From positions 1,178,001 through 1,242,000 of the forward strand of contig JACCLO010000001.1 of assembly GCA_029448655.1 (NCBI GenBank): a DNA stretch of 64,000 nt, in the 5' to 3' direction. The position numbers were made by a program, and so were the translations under genes. Of the stretch, positions 42,860 to 52,405 are shown in pieces (positions within the stretch are counted from its first letter, which is position 1; every line of letters begins with the position of its first letter). Under the pieces are notes generated by a model. It was given only the letters and a program-made list of their open reading frames with translations, was not told the origin of the DNA and searched no databases. Source of the stretch: Wolfiporia cocos (taxonomy: Eukaryota; Basidiomycota; Agaricomycetes; Polyporales; Phaeolaceae).

Positions 42860-44257
42860 TGTGCGCGAGATGATCGATGATGTGGAGCTCCCTTCAGTAC
42901 GAGCGTGTTCAGCTACACAAGGCATATCTTCATTACCTACTCACCTATCATCTCAGTGGCTTACACAAGTTTGCATCATATATAATCCGTGAAGGACGCA
43001 AACCTGTGAGCAATCAACTTATTCAAAACACACATTATGAGCATGCCAGCTTGCTACTGAACGCTTCTGCAAGTTGCAACGGGCTCTGCAGAATATGCTA
43101 AGCTCGATGGGCGAGGGCGAGTGACTAGTCCGGTCCGCCAGCATCATCGGTTTGTGGAGCTGCCCTAGACACTGCGACCTTGGCGCATTCCGCTCGAGCT
43201 TGCTTGGCAGTGACTAGCGTGCATTTAGTCACAGGCGCAACCTCCACGCACTGTTGTGTGGAGCAGATAGCACACATTTCGCGTGCGACTAGGAGAACAT
43301 CATGATGGGCGCAGTGCGACCGTAGCCGCCTCCAGGGAGTCGTTCACCGACCGTCGTACGTCCAAGACAGCGTGTTCCGTCTCGCCGCTCAAACGACCAT
43401 CAGAACACGGCAAACCCCTGACTTACCTTCCGGACTGGGGCGCGCTGAGCCTAACGCACCTGAGCCGAGGCCAAGCCAGAAGGGATCGCAGGCGTACACA
43501 GCAGTGATCGGCGCGACTTACCACACCGCTGAGCCCAGGGAATAAGTGCACGCTTGGTCGCAGCGAGCAAAGGCGAGGAGTCGTCGAAAGGAGACATATG
43601 TTCTGAATGTATGAAACAGAAGACATACACCTCCGATAAGCAGCTACCAGCCACTCTAAAATGTCCCTCGAAGTCCTCCGCCGAGAATCACGCCCAGCTT
43701 GTCAGGCCTTCAGGTCGAGGAAACCGTTCAGAGGCTGTGCCTGTTGGCGGCGAAGTAACAACAGGAGTAGCGCGGGCTCACGGAGCCCCTGGTCGCAGTA
43801 CGGCGAACCCGAGCACATCCCCCTTGGCATATATGTGCAGGTTTGCACGCACCGCGGACACAGGCGGCGTGGCGCGAGGCACTCACGGGACGTCTGCGTA
43901 TGTGCGCGGCGGGCAGAACGCAGGCACGCGGGGCTGCGGCACGACGGACACGAGCGCGAAGTGTGACGGTAGGAGAGGAGAGATGCGAGGTTGACGCACT
44001 GAAGGGACGGGAAGCGAGATTACGCGCACTGCGACACACAGCGAAGTAGCTGGTTCAGTCGATTGGAGAAGAGCGCGGCTGCTTTGGTGCGCCCTCGCGG
44101 TACTCAGCTAGTCCAGGCGATGAATCCGAATCTGGCGCCAATTCGACGATTGTCACGCTCTTCATCACGTCTAGCGGTGTCACGTCCCGCCCATACGCCA
44201 CCGCTCGCCTTCGCGAAAAAAGAACATCCACCACTCCTTTAGGCATCACTTTACCTC
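42860..44257. other. Non-coding part of right arm
   Basis: Mirror of 37,600-39,000; no gene is supported. Confidence 0.4.
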
Positions 44258-44531
44258 GTGGACCTATCGCCCAACACTCGACTCGGGCACCGCGATAATG
44301 TCAGAATACTGAGTCTCGCACAAAATGTACTTCCGCAAGTACTGCAACATTTACATCTCGGACGACATGCCCTCACGGCGGCAGCACTAGCGTGGCCTGC
44401 GGCACAAGGGCAATGTCAAACGCTTCGTGTGCGGGCTCTACAAGGAGGGCGAGCGCCCCAAACATGACCACGAGGTGGCGCGCGACGAGCAGGTGCACTG
44501 CCCCTGTCTACCCTCCGCGTGTGCTTGATAT

Positions 44532-45474
44532 TAGAGAGGTTTCGCAACGCGTTTGAACACTTGAGGTTAATTACCCAGCGGGTTTGCGTAGATAAGCGCC
44601 AAGTATCACGTGAATATCGACACGTCGGGTGAGCGCCTCTGAGTCTGCTCGCCCGCCACTATGTGATGAGGACACAACTTCGTCGTGTAGGGTGTCACGT
44701 AGTATGAGCTCTGCCGTACTGTAGCTGATACGGGATGAATATTTAATGACTGATTATGGTGCACAGACCGGCTTTGCTCCATATTGAGATGCAGCTGTCA
44801 AGTAGCCGTGCATAGGTCAGGCCCAACTGGTAGATGATGCACAGTAGCATATAGTTAGTGCGTCGCACGCGCAATTTCTCGTTGAGCTTTGTCGACTCTT
44901 TTATATAAGTCAGAATGTATAGCATCCACTTTGCGCCAATTACTAAGTGGGCAAGCAAGGCATTCGCCTAGTGTACGTACAGTGCTACAATATATGCTTT
45001 AATCCTATGATATATCTGCGACGCAGTTCATTATCATAGGGATGGGCCGTTCAAAACGTTCAACATTTGTCGGCGCGCAGAGGCGCTCACCCGACGCGTC
45101 GATATTCACGTGATACTTGGCGCTTATCTACGCAAACCCGCTGGGTAATTAACCTCAAGTCATTTGAACCCGCCATCAGCCCGGAGGATTGTGGATCTGT
45201 TGATGGAATGGAGCAAAGTGGGGTGCGGTGGGGCCATTTCGAGGACCGACCACCCGGGACTAAGTACTCACCTTTGACAGAAAAATACGCAGAATGTACT
45301 TAGCCAAGTTGCAGTTGCATCAGGAGGTACCCGTAGCATTGATGCGACTGGTGTAAGGTGCCACTTGGTTGATGGCGGAGTTTCTTGGCACGTCGGCCCC
45401 AGGACCTGCGGCGGGTGCGGAGCTCTGGATCGACCAGAAATCTTGGGCAGTAAGGCCAGTGTGAAACCTCTCTA
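44532..45474. mobile_element. TIR element in WBP4-like intron (short TIRs)
   Basis: Inverted ends TAGAGAGGTTTC (44,532-44,543) and GAAACCTCTCTA (45,463-45,474) lie exactly where the intron of other copies is uninterrupted (TGCT...GAACCGGCATG). The TIRs are only 12 bp and no convincing duplication is visible, so the class is uncertain. It encloses the 603-bp element at 44,559. Confidence 0.5.
44559..45161. mobile_element. 603-bp MITE with about 80-bp TIRs
   Basis: The left end ACTTGAGGTTAATTACCCAG is repeated inverted at the right end, with near-perfect pairing for about 80 bp (one mismatch seen). The flanks GTTTGAAC (44,551-44,558) and ATTTGAAC (45,162-45,169) are an 8-bp duplication with one change. 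No coding potential. A fragment of a similar end surrounds the hAT-like element at 55,576-57,663. Confidence 0.8.
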
Positions 45475-45850
45475 TGAACCGGCATGCACAGGCCGCGAAC
45501 GCGGCGTTTGCACGCGATGTCGGCGTGGGGCTCGTCAGGCCCGGGAGCACCATCGCCGCTGCCTCTTCTCCTCCTTTTCCTTCTACTGTGCACTCCTCCA
45601 CCAGGTCCGCCCCGCGCCCCTCCGACCCGTACGCGAACTACTCGACCGCCGCGTCGCTGGGGTACACCGACCCGGCGCGGAGGTGGAGGCAGAGCGCCGC
45701 TGCATGCAGGGCGCCGTCGGTGCGTGGGAGGTCGTCGCGTCGCCTACCCCGCCTCTTCTCGCCGTGCCAGAAGAGGAAGGACAGGGAGAGGACGTGAAGC
45801 CTGAGGCGGTGCAGAAGCGCCTCGCGGAGGCGGTGCCGGACTACAGTCCC

Positions 45851-48800
45851 GGACAAGCAAACACCGCAAATTCTGTAAAGAGTTTCTGAGCGGTTTTTAC
45901 CACATTCTGAGTGTGGATCTGAGCTCCAGAGGCCACAAAACGTCCGAATCTGCCCCATCTATATTTTTCCCACGACCTTTTGGTCACTGCCAAATTTTTG
46001 CCCCGAAATGCCTATAGGCCCCCAACGGCTCATGACAAAAACATATGTAGACTACTTCATACTCGATTCTATAGCCTGCATTGCCTGCTCAGAAACCTGG
46101 CGATGCTGTTTCTGCTTCTGCACAGCCCACGCCGCCGCCTTCCCCGTCAGCCCAAGTCGATAAGCACTTAGAAATCTCCAAGACCTATTTATAAAATGTC
46201 TGATCACCTCAACCGGACAAGCATCTAACATTTCAACAGCGGCACGCTTTGCATCTGCAAATGTTGGCTTAGATATCTCCCTGTAATGATACTTGCACCA
46301 ACCCCAATACTGATATAAATCAATTCTAATACACCAAGATCAATTCTGAAAAATGTGCACCATTTCTATTGGGTTAAGCTCGCAATGGAACTTAGGCAAG
46401 AAGACACAATAGTGCCCTGCCTCTTGAATCATTGTCTCAAGCATTGATGGCTGATTCATGAAGTCGTCTTGCTGACTAAGCAGCCGCACCATGCAACAGT
46501 TCTCGCTCTCGAAAGGACATACTGGGGAACATTTTGCACGGAGCTTGCTGACATCGAATCCATGTTCTTCAAGTACAGTTTTTAGGCCTTTTGGCTCGCC
46601 TGCCAGTGTCGTCATCTTCTGAGGAAGTCCACGAAGGGCAATGACAGGGTTAGATGTGGGAATAAATGTATTGCGCTGCTTGCCTCCGTCCGATTTATTC
46701 ATGTCAAATGCCCGGAGAGCATCTGGAGGAAGAGCAGCATGGTTTGATGATTGATCAAATATCCAGCAAGCCTTCTTGCCTGGATATGCTTCATCATGGA
46801 CTTTGATGGCTTCCTTGACCTGTGCCAGTAATTGGTCGCTATCCCACCAGGCATCAGTGTTAGAGCCTGGATAAATTATGCAGCAGGCATCTTTGACGAT
46901 CTCTCCACTGTCGCCATGAATTACTAAGTGTCCAGTCTCCTCACAGATGAAGTCGGACACATGAATAAGCCGCCCCCTGCCCTTCTTCCTCAGTGGCTGC
47001 TCACCATCACGGAGCCTATATACAGATCAGCGAATGAATGAATCTGAAAGACGATCACATGCATACCAAAGATTTCGAGCCTCGTCATTTACATGAAAGA
47101 TCGACTCGTCATGCCAGTAAGCTTTCACCTCAACCTCGCCTTCATGCAGCTCTGGCTCAATGCGCATGAGTTCAGGACCCTCGAACCTCACCATACAGCA
47201 TTCGAGACTTGCCATAAGTGGTAGGAAAACATCTTGACGATACTTGATCACCTCTGCACACTCATGACCATCCATGTAGACACCCTTCCGCACAACCGTT
47301 CTCCTCCACCCGAGTCTAATGAGCCATCTACGAGCAGTGCGATCACCAAGTGGCGCCTTTGGGAAGATGTTGAGATCAGGAAATATGATAGAGTTGAGTG
47401 CGTCCCTGAGTCTACATGGAGTGACTTTACCAATAGGCTGAGTGACGAGCCAGTCCTGTGTGCGCTTCTGAACAGCTTTGTTGTGTAGCCATGAATGTGC
47501 ATTTGCTGAACCTCCATGTTTCTCAATTGGCAGCACTTCGAATAGCTGGTAGTGGCGTGCAAGTGCTCACACATGGCATGCAAACCAATTGCCGCTACCC
47601 TTGTGCCACTGACGTGCGATCTGCAAGCTCGAGTCGATCCTGGAGAAGCCTTTGAGCCGAAGCATAGCGAAGTTGATGAGAATCATGAACTAGTTCACCC
47701 GGGTCAAAGGTAATATCCTGCTCTTGTTCTGCAGATCGTCTTTGAGCTTCTTTCGAAGCAGCGACCAATCACGGATCTTGGATTGCCCTTGGACCTCCTC
47801 TATCAGCTCGTCTTCCCAGCTCTCATCGACATCTCTGTCCACTCGGATCTCCTCTGCACTCCCACTTGCAGGAGCTGGAGCTACGCCCTCTTCAATTGGC
47901 TCACTCTCTCTATGTGATGCTGTGCTGCCCTGGGCTGCATCTTCACCATTCCGGAGATTGCCTTCAAGCCTATTCTCACATGCATCGGCCATTGGAAGAG
48001 TGGTGATTGCAGGAGATAAGGTACGGGATGGCATGGTGAGCTTCATCTGCTGTAATGCATGGCCATGCAGTGTTTGTGCTGCAGACTGTAATCGTGAGGA
48101 TATCTTCTGCACAGATGCAGCAGCGAAGCTCTTGAAACCGAAGTGAGTCAAGTCTGTCTGATTTCTCCACGTCTTCTGATACCGCTGCTTTGTGCGTGCA
48201 GATTTGCTCATCACATCTGGACCCTTGACATAGGTACGTGGCTGTGCAACTGTTCTCGTTAGCAATGGATCATTCAATAATGATGAGTCGTACTCTTGTA
48301 TTTCCTTTGTTTCTCTGCCCAGTTCTTCAGCTTTGCAGGGATCCAAGTATCATCCGTTGGATCGTTTTCAATGACCCATTGCACAAGATCAGTTCCAAAA
48401 TCTTCATTGTCAAGCTCTTCCCAATTGCTGCACTCATCCACTTCAGTATCACTTGTCATATCTTCTTCTTCAACATCACTCCGAGCTTCAGGATCTTGGT
48501 TGCCTTCAGGGCTGGGAGCACGGGATTGCACAAGCATGTTTTCGGCAGAATGACTGCGTTGTATTGGGTTCAAATTGGCAGGATAAGCCTGATGAGTATG
48601 ATGCTGAAGGCCAGATGTATTTTCAGACTGTTTAGGATGTCGCCCTCAAAACCATGTTTCATGCAGACAAGTGGCGCTAATCACATCGTGTTTGATTTAT
48701 GGGGGGTGATATATAAATTTTAATTAAATTCTGATCATGGAATCATGTTGCGACAATTAAAAGGAGTCGATTGGTGTATTTTTCGAGATTTCAGCGCTTA

Positions 48801-48980
48801 TTTTGAGGTCACCACCAATTTTTTGGTCTCAAAAAACTAAAAATGGAAGTTTTTGAGAATTGGCTTGTGCAATTTGTATCACATTATTGAGTAATGCATG
48901 ATTATGAATAGATCCACTAGTTTCAAGAGCCTACGTAGCGTAGAAAATTCATTACTCAAATTTGCGGTGTTTGCTTGTCC
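45851..48980 (-). mobile_element. DDE DNA transposon, 3.1 kb
   Basis: Perfect 22-bp inverted ends begin GGACAAGCAAACACCGCAAA. The left end may extend to CTACAGTCCC at 45,841, in which case the right end has lost about 10 bp. No target duplication is seen. It inserted at the 3' end of the WBP4-like gene and carries one transposase gene on the minus strand. Confidence 0.8.
46052..48573 (-). pseudogene. DDE superfamily transposase (multi-exon, nearly intact)
   Basis: The N-terminal exons (48,573-47,699) are acidic, then basic (SKSARTKQRYQKTWR). The following exons are 47,639-47,067, 47,015-46,361 and 46,309-46,052, separated by introns of about 51-59 nt with GT...AG ends that restore the frame. 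A helix-turn-helix part ends TARRWLIRLGWRRTVVRKGV. The catalytic acids fit YWHDESIFH, WIFDQSSNHAAL and ELNPIEM followed across an intron by YWGW. The end is a TAG at 46,052. One TGA at 47,567-47,569 replaces an Arg codon and one frame change occurs near 48,320. This fungal family is IS630/Tc1-like in its DDE layout. Confidence 0.75.
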
Positions 48981-49101
48981 ATCAGCAAAGTGCGAGACCG
49001 TAGATCTACTAGTATCTATGTAGATATACCAAGCAGGTCCTGTAACTGTAGCCAGACCGGTATACTCATATATAACCCCCTTATAGTAGCAGGTCCTCGC
49101 A
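48981..49101 (+). repeat. Copy of the 10,083 intergenic block
   Basis: AAGTGCGAGACCGTAGATCT through CCTTATAGTAGCAG is nearly the same as 10,083-10,194, with a few substitutions. It is probably unit sequence displaced by later insertions. Confidence 0.7.
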
Positions 49102-50359
49102 ATAGCAAGTGCCCAGGGGACGGGTTCCTGCAAGGACCTCACCTGAGGCCCATGCTATTGCGAGGACCTCACCTGAGGCCCTTCGCTACTGCGAGGACCG
49201 CACAATAGTGGTCCCCTTGGCAGCGGCATGGCAGGAGCACCGCTCTAGGGTACCGGTTCCAAAAATGCAGCTCTTAAAATATATTACATAATACACACGG
49301 TGCAGTGCCAATAAAAGTTTTATTCATGTTAGTAGAGCTGGCTACTGACAGAAGGGACAACAAAAGATCCAACACAGAGCAGTAGTCTCTGACCTCCGCT
49401 CCCACCCACAGCGCGCATGGCGGCAACCTCTTAGTATCAACATGAACGTACGCCACGGGCATGGTGTGGATGCCATGCGCTGCCACTACCGTGAGCATGT
49501 TCTATGCGCAGCGTGTTGGAAGTCGACGCGCTTGGCGTGCGATGGTGCGATCGGAGTCGCACATCGATCGGAGTCAATAGTGCACCAAGGCGGAAATGGC
49601 GGGCGCGGCGGGAGTCGGGGGGCTGATAATCGGGGCGGTACAGGTAGATGAGTCACCGCTATTAGTATAAAAAGGGACGGATTGTACGTACCTACGCCGT
49701 GCGTTTGTAACCCATCCAGACGAAGTCCCTGGAGTCCGAAAGGGAGCGCATAGCCTCACGAGCGGGCGCCTTCCCGTGAATTTCGACACAGCGTTCACTA
49801 TCACCGTATGCAGCATGTCAGCCATGAAATACTACAAGCAGGAAGGGAAGGACGCACATGAGCGCAGTCACGACATGTGCCACGAACAAAAGGTGGAGGA
49901 GGCCCGAAGATGGGTGTACTGCAGGAGGAATCAGACCATAAGGTGGGAGATATGTAGGCAGTACGCACGACATCAATATCTGTCAAGGAGGTCATGACTG
50001 GTTATGACGATCATGAGGGGCTTATGGCACATTTAAGAATTGATTTTGCTGAGCAGAAAAGCGCATATATGCGCACAAGGAGGGGGAGAGTATGAGTCAA
50101 CGCACCAGATATCCGGGAGTGAGGGCAATGAGTACCCAAGGGAATGGAGCAGCGGGTGCTGTCCAGCGTTTTGTGCCTGTCATGGCAAGCTTTCCCATAA
50201 GGTTATGGCAGTAGTGTTTAGTAAGGTATGCAGAGGGAGAAAAGAAAGACGTACTCTGTGTGCAGCGAGCATGCAGGGTCACAGGTAACGGCCACAATGC
50301 ATGGTGGCGAGAGGCGAAGGAGAACGAGCTGAGACCTGGGAGAGAGTGGCGGATGCATC
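49102..50359. other. Unassigned sequence with small repeats
   Basis: No gene is supported. A 30-31 bp unit (GCGAGGACCTCACCTGAGGC...) is repeated 2.4 times at 49,130-49,203. AGGTCCTCGCAATAGCA near 49,091 pairs with TGCTATTGCGAGGACCT near 49,153. The rest shows only short open frames. Confidence 0.45.
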
Positions 50360-50818
50360 AGCTTGGATACATGCAGGTGACAGACTGCGCCTAGGTAGTT
50401 GAGCGACGAGAGGGCAACAGATTGAGGAGAGGTTTGAGCACATCGACAGTGACAAGAGCTAGCCTTTATGGTACTAGTGACAAGATTCAAGAGCCGACTG
50501 AAAATATGACAGACTACGAAGTATGATGAAAGGTGTTGCCCGATCAAGTAAGGGACTTACTAAATCGGATGAGAGCCGCGTCACGCCCAGATGCCACTCC
50601 GGATCTGCGCATGGATGCGTTCCGGTTATTGATATCTCCATCCGTGTTGATCCTGCAATTGATATTCCTGTCCTTGTTAATCCTGCAAATAATAGATCTG
50701 TCCTCTTTGGTCCTGTAAATATTATTTCGGTCCTCTTTGATCCTGCAACTAACATGCCGGTCCTCGTTGATCCTGCCAATAACATGTCGGTCCTCGTTGA
50801 TCCTGCAAATAGTATCTC
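50360..50818 (+). repeat. Direct duplication, copy 1, with 30-bp minisatellite
   Basis: 459 bp matched at 51,565-52,023 with about six differences. From about 50,638 it consists of degenerate 30-bp units (TTGATCCTGCAAATAATATC...GGTCCTCG), about eight in a row, continuing to about 50,875. Because 30 is a multiple of three, all frames can stay open. Confidence 0.85.
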
Positions 50819-50969
50819 GGTCCTCGTTGATCTTACAAAATATATTTCGGTCCTCGTTGATCCTGCAAGTACCCCACACATAGTATCTGCTCGTATCTAC
50901 ATATATCTACTGAGCTGCTATTTGCAATAGTTAGCGGACTAGATATGAGAGTTCGCGTTTTGCCGATGA

Positions 50970-51564
50970 CTATGTGCATACGGCCATATACTTGCTGCAG
51001 CAGAATCTAAGCAGACTGCCCATGAAGCCGATTTGGAGAACTGTCCAGACTAATATTGTAAGGCGAAAGTAGATTAAATATGATGACTTGCCACTGACAA
51101 GGCTAGATGGAGAAGAATGGAGTGGTGGCATGAGCTTGAGAAACTTTGAAGAAAAATGTCTGTGACTACACAAGACGCTACTACCGATAGAAGCTCGATG
51201 AAAGCAGTACATTTCCTCCAAAATGCAACGAGTACTGGATGTGAGATGATTTCGGTCTCCCGTAAACTTACAGTCTCAAGGTATTGTAGCGGCTCCAACT
51301 TCATTCTCGGCATCCGATTGCGTCTCTCCATCCCGCTGGACATGATCCATTTGTTCTACCGGCTATATCGATACAGGATCACATCGGCATGATGTGTGAC
51401 ATGTAAGGGTACTCACAAGCTCCTCGCTGTAGCCAATATCCTCCTGAGGTTCGTCATCATCGAATAGCAGGCTATTGGAAGTGCTATGGTCGAGAGGAGA
51501 TCCCATGTTTCCAATCAACCTGCTTCCAAATTCTATGCTTCCTCCGGACCCGATATCTCTGGCC
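50970..51564 (-). pseudogene. DUF6533 copy F, 3' fragment
   Basis: The minus strand reads ARDIGSGGSIEFGSRLIGNM, GSPLDHSTSNSLLF and EDIGYSEELVSTLTCH, then the 3' flank of the family. It is cut at 51,564 by the second copy of the direct duplication. Confidence 0.65.
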
Positions 51565-52023
51565 AGCTTGGATACATGCAGGTGACAGACTGCGCCTAGG
51601 TAGTTGAGCGACGAGAGGGCAACAGATTGAGGAGAGGTTTGAGTGCATCGACAGTGACAAGAGCTAGCCTTTATGGTACTAGTGACAAGATTCAAGAGCC
51701 GACTGAAAATATGACAGACTACGAAGTATGATGAAAGGTGTTGCCCGATCAAGTAAGGGACTTACTAAATCGGATGAGAGCCGCGTCACGCCCAGATGCC
51801 ACTCCGGATCTGCGCATGGATGCGTTCCGGTTATTGATATCTCCATCCGTGTTGATCCTGCAATTGATATTCCTGTCCTTGTTAATCCTGCAAATAATAG
51901 ATCTGTCCTCTTTGGTCCTGTAAATATTATTTCGGTCCTCTTTGATCCTGCAACTAACATGCTGGTCCTCATTGATCCTGCCAATAACATGTCGGTCCTC
52001 ATTGATCCTGCAAATAGTATTTC
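51565..52023 (+). repeat. Direct duplication, copy 2, with 30-bp minisatellite
   Basis: Second copy of 50,360-50,818. It stops abruptly inside the minisatellite at the LTR that begins at 52,024, which shows the retroelement lies in this array. Confidence 0.85.
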
Positions 52024-52405
52024 TGACACAAGCGACACTTCAAGCAACTACTCAGGGGAATATTACTCGCGTGGAAGTGTATTCCTGATCTGAGGCTACT
52101 CAAGGTGTATAAGGCCAAGACGAGTCTGGGGTGCTACCCTGCTCGTCGGCCAGTATATATGCTATCCTACTGTTTGTACATGTTTGGCTACTGTATAGCT
52201 ATTACATAAGCTGATAGTCCGAGATAATGTAGGTAACCCTAGAATGGGTGTAGGTACACGGCACAGAGTGTCTGTGGGTCTGACAACACGTGATAGGGTG
52301 ATCGGGGTCCTTGCACGTGACTGCTTAGGCGCGCGCTTAGATAAGATAAGGGTTTAGGCTCTAGTCACTAGTCGCTGGCTAGGCGAAAGAAATCGGCTTG
52401 TGACA
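52024..52405 (-). repeat. 3' LTR of truncated element
   Basis: 382 bp, same ends as the 361-bp outer LTRs, with small indels. It keeps the TATATA box and AGACTCGTCTT (52,127-52,117) at the same spacing. The purine tract AGAAGAGGGGGTAC directly precedes it. Confidence 0.9.

Larger units (their letters stand above)
41676..44498 (-). repeat. Large inverted repeat, right arm
   Basis: Mirror of 37,341-40,181. At its outer end the WBP4-like gene continues across the boundary into its intron and later exons (45,475-45,850). The right arm is therefore the ancestral location and the left arm the derived copy. Confidence 0.93.
44298..45850 (+). pseudogene. WBP4-like U1-type zinc-finger gene, most complete copy
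   Basis: Exon 1 (44,298-44,492) encodes MSEY, a TGA in place of Trp, then VSHKMYFRKYCNIYISDDMP, SRRQH, a TAG, and RGLRHKGNVKRFVCGLYKEG. The first finger Cys is replaced by Arg. The intron begins GTGCAC and now holds nested TIR elements (44,532-45,474). Exon 2 (from 45,494) reads AAFARDVGVGLVRPGS, an Ala/Ser/Pro linker, and PSDPYANYSTAASLGYTDPA. A frame shift leads to GAVGAWEVVASPTPP and EEEGQGEDVKPEAVQKRL. The end is cut by the DDE transposon at about 45,851. The domain order (U1-type finger, D-P-Y-x-N-Y-S motif, W-E-V-V-A motif) supports a WBP4/FBP21-type splicing factor. Confidence 0.62.

Noticed and set aside
37341..44498. The inverted repeat as a large TIR transposon
   Set aside because: The outer ends lie inside an exon and at an exon-intron boundary, with no target duplication and no transposase in the spacer.
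50474..50930. ORFs of 111-135 codons over the minisatellite
   Set aside because: Open on both strands and in several frames only because the unit is 30 bp; nothing supports a gene.
50360..52023. The direct duplication as a pair of LTRs
   Set aside because: The ends are not TG...CA, no target duplication was found, and no retroelement genes lie between the copies.
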